Positions 46,201 through 64,000 of a stretch of 64,000 nucleotides of DNA are shown one piece after another. The notes beneath the pieces were generated by a model. The model worked only from the letters and a program-made list of their open reading frames with translations, had not been told where the DNA came from and made no database searches. Origin of the DNA: Trematomus loennbergii (Eukaryota > Chordata > Actinopteri > Perciformes > Nototheniidae); NCBI GenBank assembly GCA_012861695.1, contig JAAOOA010000033.1:10532325-10596324 (forward strand), read 5' to 3'. A program made the translations under genes and the position numbers. Within the stretch, counting starts at the first letter, position 1. Each line of letters opens with the position of its first letter.

Positions 46201-46627
46201 CAATCTTCCACGCCCACAGGAACAGCATTGTACTGTTACCTCATACTAAATAGTTTATAATCCATTTTGAGTCATGAGAAAAAGCCGTAAAGACCAAACT
46301 GGGCTTCTTTGCATTGGATTATCAAGGTTTAAGCTTGATACATATCAAGAATGCTTAGGTATTAACTAATTATACTAGACTGGCTTTTTTCATATTCTCA
46401 CTTTACACATTTTAACTGCTGTAGCCTTAAGACTCTGGCACGGACTGTATTCTACTAAAAGCAATGTGCAAATCCCAGTACTGCTTGTTCTCCAAACAAT
46501 ATGAATAAGAATTTCAAATATCTGTTCATGAATGACAAATACAATCTGATTCTGGTTTTACTTTCTACATAAAACCACAAATATACAGGGAAACATACTA
46601 ATCCAACTGAACTGTTTTCCCTTTCAG

Positions 46628-46665
46628 AGACATCAAACCTGACAACATACTCTTGGATGAACATG
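46628..46665 (+). CDS. stk32a: STK32 kinase, exon 5 (catalytic loop)
   Basis: A 38-nt exon that completes Arg of HRD and encodes DIKPDNILLDEH plus one base. It holds the catalytic loop: the Asp base, the Lys and the metal-binding Asn of H-R-D-I-K-P-D-N. Acceptor TTTCAG|A and donor G|GTAAGA are canonical, and the phases match both neighbours. It is small and isolated between 14.7-kb and 5.4-kb introns. STK32B also has DIKPDN, while human STK32A has DMKPDN. Confidence 0.93.
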
Positions 46666-52239
<5,574 letters not shown>

Positions 52240-53333
52240 TGAAACGATGTGCTGTACAGAAATGAAGGGACGTAACAAGATAAACTCCACAGAGGATGCT
52301 TATGTTTCCAATGACAACGAGGAGACTAACTTTGTTAAGCCCAGCTTCCTTTCACTGGAGGAAGCATCCTCCTTTTGCTGTTTTGAGACTTTTTACTGTT
52401 CATTCATCACTTGATGTGAGGGGCCAACACCCAACACTAAGAACAGATTCAGGTTATGATTCTGTCTACAGTTTCAAATACAAAATGATTGATTCAAGAG
52501 TCATTTAAAAATAATGAAGGAATGAATGATGGATTGACAGACACATAAGAAATACTTTTGAGCTTTAAGAAGAAAAGTAGAAAATGCTCCTGTTCAATGC
52601 AGTCACTTGGCATGATATATTTTTTCCGTTTAAAAACCATAAAGCCAAGTTCACAGAGTTTGACTTTTGTCAATATTTGCCGCCCCATTGCCAGGAACAA
52701 GACACAGCTAAAAATAAGTGGCTGGTTATTGACCAAAATGCTAGTACTTTGTTGTGAGGCACAAAGTAAAGGTTGAAGGCTTAGGGAGCTTAATGAATAA
52801 ATAATGCTTAGGAGGCCTTTTATGTTACAATTATTAGCTTGGATAAAGATAATATTGATACATTCCCCTTTTGTGTGTGCCTTTCTTCTGTTCCCAAATA
52901 GAGTATGCATCTTTGTTGAACTTGAATGCATGAGTCGGAAACCTTAGGGTAGTGTTAACATTTTAGATATTGCCTTTAGAAACCAACATTTTCAGCAACG
53001 CTGCATCGCCCTCTTCATGACTCTTAAATACAGAAGTGATGTTGATTCAGCTCCTCAGAGATCAGATAGGAGCTTAACAGGATTTCAGGGGGAAATGAAT
53101 GACGAGACAGCGCGGGCGTGTGTGTGCATGCGCCTGTTGTTAAGTGTGTGCTCATGATAGAAAATGACTTTGTAACTAAGTGTGATTTCAGGCAAATACT
53201 CTGTAGTCTAATAGATAATTTATGGGTACACTTGGAAGAAGGAAATCATGACTCTTTCAGAAGCTTCAGTGAATAAACTAAACTTGTTCCTCTTCAGCAA
53301 GGGCACAAAGCAAACCTGATGGCAGGGAAGAGG

Positions 53334-53336
53334 GTG

Positions 53337-53393
<57 letters not shown>
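53334..53393. repeat. (TG)n microsatellite
   Basis: About 58 bp of TG with one single-base slip (GTGGTG at about 53360), directly at the left border of the intron 6 insertion. Confidence 0.95.
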
Positions 53394-53467
53394 GGTCAAC
53401 GTGGTATACCATACCATTTTACCTGACTACCCACTGTCGTTACGAGAACCTCGGTGGTATACGTGGA

Positions 53468-53650
53468 CTATGCCGAAGTCCGCTTAAAACTTTGAGTGTA
53501 TCCATGTTTTTGAGTGTCTAACTAACATAAATCCTCATTTCTGACAAAGTCCTTTTGTACCTATGCCGAATTCCGCTTAAACCTTAAGAGTGTATCCATG
53601 TTTGCTGTTGTCTAACTAACTTAAATCCTCATTTTGAGTCCTTTTATACC
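53468..53650. repeat. Two tandem units of about 93 bp
   Basis: CTATGCCGAA(G/T)TCCGCTTAAA starts each unit (53468 and 53561). GAGTGTATCCATGTTT, TGTCTAACTAAC and AAATCCTCATTT follow in order in both. Divergence between the units is modest. It may be a subterminal repeat of the insertion that follows. Confidence 0.85.
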
Positions 53651-54938
53651 ACTAAACGTGTTTTTTGAGTGTATCCCAGTGTATAGAACAGCGCCACTCA
53701 GGTGGTTTTTAGATTGCAGTTCCATACACATTTTTGTAGTTCCATACACAATTTGGTGAAAAAAGTTTTACATATGTATTTTTGATCCACACATATTTGT
53801 TTTCCGTTTAAAACCGCTGCACCTGCAAACACAAGCCGCTCTCTGTGCATGGATCAGATGTCTCCTCAAATCTAAGCCAATCACATGAGCACCCCCCCAC
53901 GAGGGTATGATTTCTTGCGTTCATGACGTAGCACTTCATGTACGCATTTTGTACTGTCCGTTGTCCATTCTTGTTATTTTTCCCGTGGAAGAGCAGCCGG
54001 CACTGCAGCGGTCGCTAAATGAAACACATTAATAAACAATGAACCACGGCACTCTGGAGAAAAGTATAAGGTTGGAGAAGTCGTTATTTAATTTAATCTG
54101 GCTTCGTATGATTAAAAGCAACACGATCATCGACCCGACGCAGTCCCCGGCCCGTTGTTGTTGTGGGAGAAAATCTCTCGGCAGCTCTGGGCAGTGTGAA
54201 CAGAGCGGGAGCTGAAAAGGGAAACGGGAGCTGAACCAGAAAAGCTCTCGCGAGGAGCTAGAAAGGGAAAAGCGCTGGTGTGAAAGCCGCATGAGAGCTA
54301 CACGAAGACCACAGGTCCAGTGTTTTCTCCCCTCAGCAGAGCCGAAAAGGTACTTTACATTTAAATACTACTTGATTTGATCTATTTACATACCGACATG
54401 TTTCTTTGGGCTGTGTGTGTGTATGAAGTAGTCTGAATATCATATGGTTTATAGAGACAATGGTATGTGAGGACATTGCCTTCAAACGCTTTTCAAAGTG
54501 TAAGTCAGTATCTTGAGTGTATGTGTATCAACCTCAGAACAGCAGGTACATGGTTTAGGAGGTCCTGGCTGTTTAAGGGGCCTTGTCGTCAGGTGGCGTT
54601 GATAGTGGCATTCATCTGAGTCTAGCTCATACTTGCACTGCCTGCATGTGATCTGTATGTTAGTTTTACATGTATGTTAAGTTGTTCAGTAACATGTGAT
54701 GAAAAGCGACCCACTAAGTAATGATTCATGTCATCTATGACAAGATTTAATGTAAACTAAATGTAGTATATCCTGAATTCCTAAGTGAAAAGTAGGTTTA
54801 AGGATTATTATACTTTTCATAACCTAAGACCTGTAATCATTTGGGCTGTCGAGTGAATGCAGAACTGCATTGGATTTCAGAAACACAAACATAAATGCTT
54901 TCATGTAATGTTTTTTTGTGTGTGTTTGCATCTTGCAG

Positions 54939-55013
54939 GGTCTTGATGAAGTGATGCCTCTCCAAACCTGTGGGGCCACACAGGCGACATCTCCAGATGA
55001 GAACATTGAAGAG
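54939..55013 (+). CDS. Unidentified intronic unit, exon a
   Basis: A 75-nt exon-like block with acceptor CTTGCAG|GGT and donor GAG|GTATTT, reading GLDEVMPLQTCGATQATSPD and ENIEE. It is phase 0 at both ends and joins in frame to exon b. No family is recognised. It may belong to a domesticated or decaying mobile element inserted into stk32a intron 6. Confidence 0.4.
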
Positions 55014-55188
55014 GTATTTTTACATTTAACTGGCTTACAAAAGGATCCATTAAGGTTTTAAACTAAGTTTTCCTTTCATTCTTTCTGTCATCAGTAGGAC
55101 CATTCTTTTATTCAATTCCAAATATTCTCTGCTAGTACATTTTTGACTTTGTGTATTGATCCTTCTCCTTGTGTTTTATCTGCTACAG

Positions 55189-55269
55189 ATGGTGAAGAAC
55201 AGCGACTGCACTGAGAGCTACACGAAGACCACAGGTCCAGTGTGTTCTCCCCTCAGCAGAGCCGAAAAG
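55189..55269 (+). CDS. Unidentified intronic unit, exon b
   Basis: An 81-nt block with acceptor CTACAG|ATG and donor AAG|GTACTT, reading MVKNSDCTESYTKTTG and PVCSPLSRAEK. Its 3' two thirds are duplicated at 54293-54349. The upstream copy lacks the first third and has different sequence there. Confidence 0.4.
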
Positions 55270-55916
55270 GTACTTTACATTTAAATACTACTTGATTTGA
55301 TCTATTTACATACCGACATGTTTCTTTGGGCTGTGTGTGTGTATGAAGTAGTCTGAATATCATATGGTTTATAGAGACAATGGTATGTGAGGACATTGCC
55401 TTCAAACGCTTTTCAAAGTGTAAGTCAGTATCTTGAGTGTATGTGTATCAACCTCAGAACAGCAGGTACATGGTTTAGGAGGTCCTGGCTGTTTAAGGGG
55501 CCTTGTCGTCAGGTAGCGTTGATAGTGGCATTCATATGAGTTTAGCTCATACTTGCACTGCCTGCATGTGATCTGTATGTTAGTTTTACATGTATGTTAA
55601 GTTGTTCAGTAACATGTGATGAAAAGCGACCCACTAAGTAATGATTCATGTCATCTATGACAAGATTTAATGTAAACTAAATGTAGTATATCCTGAATTC
55701 CTAAGTGAAAAGTAGGTTTAAGGATTATTATACTTTTCATAACCTAAGACCTGTAATCATTTGGGCTGTCGAGTGAATGCAGAACTGCATTGGATTGGAA
55801 CACAACCTAGATGCTTTCATGTAATGTCCTGAGACTTGTAAAAGCAAATTTAATTAAACATTGATCTTTGCTATTAAAGGATTTGCTTTAAGTAGATTGT
55901 TACATTTTGCCAACAG

Positions 55917-56013
55917 CATTGCTTGAGGATCGCAACTGTATCCTCATTGGACAGGTGTGCTTCCTGTGTGGGACCTGTGTCCTCCTTCAAGTGGCTTGGA
56001 TATGAATGCAGAG
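55917..56013 (+). CDS. Unidentified intronic unit, exon c (Cys-rich)
   Basis: A 97-nt block with acceptor CAACAG|CAT and donor GAG|GTGAGA, reading HCLRIATVSSLDRCASCVGP and VSSFKWLGYECR. The C-x2-C and later Cys suggest a possible metal-binding patch. It ends in phase 1, while exon d opens in phase 0. An exon, an alternative site or a base is therefore missing between them. Confidence 0.35.
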
Positions 56014-56414
56014 GTGAGATAGTCATGTATGAATTTGCAGTAGTTTGGTATACTTTTTAGAATGATACACCTTGGGAAAATTATTCCTGGTTTCCACCAT
56101 TGGCCATATATATATCAACTTTATTAGTGTAATGATGCGTTAAAAGAGGTCATTATTGATTATAATAGTTGTAGACTCTGGTATATTGTTTAGATTACTT
56201 ACAAATGTTTTATTTTTCTTCCTTATCTGTTATGGTTTAATGCTGAAGATCTTTTTGACCCCACTTTTGTATTTCATTGTGCAAACAAAACTGTTTCAAT
56301 AGACCCGTACTATTTACAATAATATACAAAAAATGTGTTGCAGAGTGTTCACAAGTCTGGCATAAACTATACGTCAAAACCAAATGTATTTTTTTTTTTT
56401 TTCATTTTCAACAG

Positions 56415-56667
56415 CCTTCTGAAACCCGTTTCAGAGATGAACTGCAGTCAAACCAATCAGATTCAGAAAAGGATCAAATATCAGATGAGTGCATGTCTGA
56501 TGAGGAATACATACCCGACTCACAAGGGGATGATGATGATTATGATTCAGATGCAAGTATCCCCTTAATGCCTAGTCAGTCAAAAGCTGGACAGATTCAA
56601 TTTAAAAGACTAACTGATGTCGGAACAATGTCATCCACAGTGAGTGAGACTGCTCCTCCCTATGAAG
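56415..56667 (+). CDS. Unidentified intronic unit, exon d (acidic)
   Basis: A 253-nt block with acceptor TCAACAG|CCT and donor G|GTAAGG. It reads PSETRFRDELQSNQSDSEKD followed by an Asp/Glu/Ser-rich run (SDEEYIPDSQGDDDDYDSD). It then becomes neutral, ending ETAPPYE. Acidic low-complexity stretches of this kind occur in transposon-derived and nuclear proteins. The frame is open for 84 codons. Confidence 0.5.
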
Positions 56668-57242
56668 GTAAGGCCAGTTTGGTTGTTGAACTCGGAAAAG
56701 GCATTGAAATACGCTTATAAATAAGATACAAAACAGTGTTAAGACCTAGCCGAGACAGTTTTGATCTTCAAAAATTGATTGATTACTTTCCTTTTTGGGA
56801 GTGGTCAATTATTACTAGAATGCATTTCCAGCCTAGGACTTTTTAAATGTCCAACCCATCATTCTACCCCTGCTGTCCAAAAAGATAGGAGGTATGAATA
56901 TATGACCCTCAATTAATTTATTAAAGGACAGTGGCAAAAAAAGGGTAGCACTTCTGTTTGGAACTGTAACCTTTTTTCTGATATAAAAAATACAGCACAT
57001 GTACAAGACCTTATATAAAGATTTCTCAATAGTCACTTTACTTATTGGATTGCTGTCCTAAAGTAAAGGCTAGGAGGCAGGAAGAGGAAGAATGAGAAGA
57101 CGATGGCATGTATGTGCTACTCGTATCCAATTTTCAGATAAAAAGCAGATGTTATTACAGTTATTTCCAACTAAAATCTGACTGCCTAGTACATTTCACA
57201 TTTGATTCTACTGGTTTTTATTTTTACTTGTATATCTTTCAG

Positions 57243-57385
57243 GAAAGGATCATGAAAATGCCAGAAGAACAAGAAGAACATTCAAAAAAGTGTGGGCCGA
57301 GGATGAGGTTGCCGCAGTAATGCGGCATTTTAAGCTTCATATTGCCAAAGGAAATCTGGCAACCTGTTTGTTTGTCTGTCTGTAA
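57243..57385 (+). CDS. Unidentified intronic unit, exon e (basic; runs into a repeat)
   Basis: Follows acceptor TTTCAG and joins exon d in phase. It reads KDHENARRTRRTFKKVWAED and EVAAVMRHFKLHIAKGNLATC, and is then overrun by the CTGT repeat (LFVCL, stop at 57383-57385). The basic patch plus W..(D/E)E..AV..H(F)..H pattern looks like a DNA-binding-type helical segment. I recall similar tails in multicopy uncharacterised fish proteins but cannot name the family. The abrupt end at the repeat suggests truncation. Confidence 0.45.
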
Positions 57386-57608
57386 GCTGTCTTTCTGTCT
57401 GTCGATCTGTATGTCTCTCTGTGTATCTGTTTGTTTGTCTGTCTGTGTAGCTGTCTTTCTGTCTGTCTCTCTGTCTGTGTAGCTGTTTTTCTGTCTGTCG
57501 ATCTGTATGTCTCTCTGTGTAGCTGTTTGTTTGTCTGTCTGTGTAGCTGTTTTTCTGTCTGTCGATCTGTATGTCTCTCTGTGTAGCTGTTTGTCTGTGT
57601 AGCTGTTT
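57363..57608. repeat. CTGT-type tetranucleotide repeat with higher-order units
   Basis: About 245 bp of CTGT/TTGT motifs. A longer period is visible: CTGTCTGTCGATCTGTATGT followed by CTCTCTGTGTA recurs three times (about 57395, 57491 and 57556). Frames over it on either strand are repeat translations. Confidence 0.93.
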
Positions 57609-58022
57609 GACTTTAATGTGTTTAAACAAATGTATTGGTTTGAGAAGAGTTAATACTACTTTATTTTACAATTAAAATGACTGCTCCCATAATGCTGTGT
57701 CCTGTCAGGTTGTGTATCTATGCAAATTAGGAGGGTTGTGGGCGTGGCCTTGTCCCTTTAAAGACCCCATAGTGTTTTGTTGGTCCTTATAAGTCACACT
57801 TTTGTCAGAAGAAATATGTCTGTGTATACCACAATATAAGTAGGTGGTGTGTTTAACGATTCTAAAGGGTGTATCAGCTATCTAAAGTTAGCTGATTTTT
57901 TTTCAGATTTTTAGAGTACTTTGACCCAACTCCCATAGCTGTAGGACCTCAGGTAAGGGTAGCTCATCTAAACCACCACCGGGCCGGTTTGGGGGAAAAG
58001 TGCGGCTAATGCATAAAAACCC

Positions 58023-58024
<2 letters not shown>

Positions 58025-58063
<39 letters not shown>

Positions 58064-58113
58064 GCGTGTGCGTGTGTGTGTGTGTGTGCGTGTGTGTGCG
58101 TGTGTGTGTGTGT
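58025..58113. repeat. (TG)n microsatellite, interrupted
   Basis: About 90 bp of TG with CG and CTG interruptions. Confidence 0.95.
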
Positions 58114-59094
58114 ATGTTCCTGAGTATGTATGCTTTCTCTCAGTTAAGATTGTTGACAGTGTAATGCAGATAAAGAAGAAGTGATGTGTGATGAAAATTC
58201 ATCTTGGCCATTTAAAACCAGATTACAGTTGAACCATCTTTTCCCTATATAGATTATTCATTTCCTCAGGAGGTAGAAAAACCTAACCAGCCAATGTAAA
58301 GGTGTTGATAGCTCCTCAATAACAGAAAAACTTGTCTCATCAATGATTCATAAAAAATTCATTATAATTCTACATTGGCTCAGATAAGATACTGATTATC
58401 AATACCTGCCTGTGGCAAAAAGGGAGAAATGTATGTTATTTTTATTTCAGATGTTCCTATTCTGTGTAATAGTTTGCCGTCAGCTTTTCAGAAGAAGCTG
58501 AAGTTACAACAGGTCTTACATATTCTGTACAGCTCGTGCTATAAACCCAATACATGCAACTTGTTATTTAAATGTCACAGCAACTTTACACATCAGTCTT
58601 GTGTATGAATAAACACCCAAATATCTTTGTACATAAACGATTATCTGACTGGGTTTGACCTGGTAACACTTCTGTAACACTTCCAACATCCAAAGTACTC
58701 CCAAGCTATTTTTCAGCCTTAATCTATGGCAATTGCATCTGATGATAACCTGATGAGAACATTCATGAGGCATTCACTGTGAGAAGAGGGAATGAGTGTC
58801 CAGCGCAGTAATGATGGTCATTAATTAAGACTTCTTCAACTGCAAAGCAGGTTTTAAAGTCTATCACTATTCAACTCCTTCTGCAACAGTTCTGCTACAG
58901 TATGCCTGAATACAGACATTATGGAACATTTATGTAAGAAGGACTGTGTCTGAATTACAAAGAGACAAGACTTTAAAAGAGGGGTGAAGCCTATGTTATG
59001 TATTCCATGTCTGAAAGGGCTATAGTTAAAATACACTCTCCCTGAGTAAAGCCCCTTAAAATAAACACACACTAAGAAATATACTATCATTTAA

Positions 59095-62271
<3,177 letters not shown>

Positions 62272-62388
62272 AGACCATATGTGATGAGATCCAGTACACC
62301 GGCTAATGAGATCCTGCAGACCTTTCACAAGGTCCATCCCAGCTACCAAGCAGCCTGGTCTTTGGAGATGAAGTCTCTACTCAGAAAG
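62272..62388 (+). CDS. stk32a: STK32 kinase, exon 8 (helix G region)
   Basis: Encodes RPYVMRSSTPANEILQTFHK, then VHPSYQAAWSLEMKSLLRK, exactly 39 codons in phase 0. It aligns with the STK32 segment RPY..RSS....EI...F.......W...M..LL(K/R)K without gaps. Acceptor TTTCAG|AGA and donor AAG|GTAACC are good. The remaining kinase C-lobe and the C-terminal tail are not in the window. The visible coding total is 782 nt, or 261 codons if the one missing base in exon 2 is allowed for. Confidence 0.93.
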
Positions 62389-64000
62389 GTAACCGAGTGG
62401 CGTGTCACATAATGCATAACGCACAATATACTGTAGGAGCAGATGGATCTCTCCTTTTTTCACTTTATACTTATCCTCCTACCACCACTCATGTTCAGAA
62501 CAAAACAAAAATTACTTCCCAAAGGCCATTGGACTCAACAACGATCTGTACAACCAGGGCAGGGGGTGGATTTTTCCATGTGTGCGAAAATGTTAATAAA
62601 TGACTGTAAAAGTATTGTTTGACATCTAGTAAAACCACACTGAGCAGCATCTGAGTCTGGCCCTATACATGCTTTATTAAAAAAACAAGTTTATTTGATT
62701 ATCACGTATTAGTTAATGCCGTTTCTCTTTATCCCTTCAGTAATATGTAACATGTCTGCCTTTCAGTGTTGTTGTTAATATGTCTTCCCCATGTGAACTG
62801 ACAACGACTTATGCGCCACTCCTACATAATAAATATGGTACAGTGTACAGTGTACAATATGTGCCTTCCATCTTAAGCTCAGGACATGGAGTGACTACCC
62901 CCCGTGATTTTGTAGTGTAGGGCTGATCTCTGTCCAAACTGGGTGGGTGGGGGTGTCATATTGTACAACAGATAGTTCTTAGAATTTGGTCCACCACGCC
63001 TCCAGAATGAACTGGTCATTTATTTCAAACTGCACTTGCCAACTTCTCACATAGATTATGCCTGGTGGCAAAAAGCCAAAACCACACTACTCAATACTAC
63101 AATACTGTAAAATGACATGGAAAATGTTGACCAATCTGACAACTGTACTATTGTAATAAATAGTTAGCAATGGGCTAATCTTGATGAGTATAGCTTTTAA
63201 TCTAAGTGGCCCCTCTGCTACAGTACTTTTGGGGGGATTTTGCTCTTCAGCTTGAATCCTTTAGTTCCAGTGGGAATATAACTATCCATACCTGACACCA
63301 GCATTTAATTTGGGCACACAAAGTACATCTCCAGAATCTTAATTAGGGTAACTTTAATTATTGCAGCCCTACTGTGTATTCTAGTGTTGTACACGCAAGC
63401 AAAGCAAGTCTGGCAGTGCTGCTTTAGAATGATTAAAATCTAGATGAATCAGTATTAAAAAAAATACATTGTTAGTGAAGAACTGTGACTCATTGTATTA
63501 TTGTTATATGATGTAAAGGTACAGTGTAAACACACAGGGCAGTACACATCTTGGCACTGGAAAAAGTGAGTGTTCATTTTACTCCTTAATTACAATCATT
63601 TAGAAGTATTTTCATTTAAGCTTGTATATTAGCATATCCTTAGATCTTAACAGCCTATGCATAATTAACTGCCAAAGAGTGTTATTTTTGTTTCAATTAA
63701 GCCACTGGCAAAGCTAACAGACACACTGTTGCTGTAGTATTTGGGTTTTGTCTTGGCAGCGATCCACTGCAGTCAAACTGTTGCATTGCTTCGTGCTCAG
63801 ACTCCCTGAACCTCATTGGCATTCCAGTGGCATGTGTGTATGTGTGTGTGGGAGTGAAAGAGAGAGTGTGTGAAAAAGGAGAGTTAAAGAGAGAGAGAGA
63901 GAGATGTAAAGAAAGTGAGAATGTAAGGGGAGAATTCCATGCTCCATATATTTGTCCTTCACACTTCACGACCCTTCAATCTTCCTCAACACCATTTCCT
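62389..64000 (+). other. stk32a: stk32a intron 8 (partial)
   Basis: AT-rich sequence to the right edge with no supported exon. A GA run with a preceding TG-rich patch lies at about 63835-63904. The next coding exon should continue from LLRK into the LL(E/T)..P..R segment of the family and lies outside. Confidence 0.7.

Larger units (their letters stand above)
54293..55797 (+). repeat. Near-identical direct duplication of about 585 bp (offset 920 bp)
   Basis: Copy 1 spans about 54293-54877 and copy 2 about 55213-55797. Reading them side by side I see only a handful of substitutions (for example GTTTTC/GTGTTC, AGGTGGCG/AGGTAGCG, CATCTGAGTC/CATATGAGTT). Weaker similarity continues past the right ends. 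Each copy starts inside an exon-like stretch (GAGAGCTACACGAAGACC through GAAAAG) and runs through its donor GTACTT into the intron. A recent local duplication is inferred. Confidence 0.95.

Noticed and set aside
52494..52931. 145-codon minus-strand frame in stk32a intron 6
   Set aside because: No recognisable motif or splice sites, low-complexity hydrophobic composition, and AT-rich intronic context.
57330..57629. Asp-Arg-Gln-Thr-rich minus-strand frame
   Set aside because: Translation of the CTGT-type repeat.

Overview
The window is a stretch of vertebrate nuclear DNA, almost certainly from a ray-finned fish. Short exons with GT..AG borders are scattered over long, AT-rich, repeat-laden introns. 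The interspersed repeats (TTAA-flanked miniature elements, a GTTCACACC-type MITE, a tRNA-derived SINE, a solo LTR, very long TG and GA microsatellites) are of the kinds typical of teleosts. There are no bacterial features. Most long open frames are chance or microsatellite translations.

Three host genes are visible. (1) 1-3703, minus strand: the first coding exon of a STK10/LOK-type Ste20 kinase (3547-3703), with the rest of the window's left edge as its intron 1. (2) 6410-10857, minus strand: five short exons of a gene I do not recognise, four of which join in frame and end in a stop. (3) 13116 to the right edge, plus strand: eight consecutive coding exons of a STK32/YANK-family Ser/Thr kinase, best matched to stk32a. 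They cover the N-terminus to about helix G/H of the kinase domain; the C-terminal exons lie beyond the window. The stk10-stk32a neighbourhood fits the fact that both human genes lie on 5q.

The large stk32a introns carry most mobile DNA: two copies in opposite orientation of a roughly 500-bp TTAA-flanked MITE (22515-23027 and 59273-59773), a second TTAA-flanked MITE (26109-26499), a SINE (27288-27436), a GGTCCCATGAC-type element (32718-33636), a GTTCACACC-type MITE with a perfect 22-bp-arm palindrome (34640-35315), and a solo LTR with a 5-bp target duplication (37130-37602). Intron 6 holds an unrecognised exon-bearing unit (about 53400-57385). It has an almost identical 585-bp internal direct duplication and an acidic protein segment whose frame runs out into a CTGT repeat.

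One theme crosses the window. Both kinase N-terminal exons are broken by tiny indels (2 nt missing in stk10 exon 1, 1 nt missing in the stk32a glycine-loop exon). The unknown gene's first exon is also out of phase next to a C9 run. Long TG and GA tracts show single-base slips (GG or TT inside TG). Together these suggest residual indel errors in the assembly rather than three dying genes, though this cannot be settled from the sequence alone. I found no evidence of an entirely new biological system. The best candidates for novelty are the unidentified minus-strand gene and the duplicated unit in intron 6.
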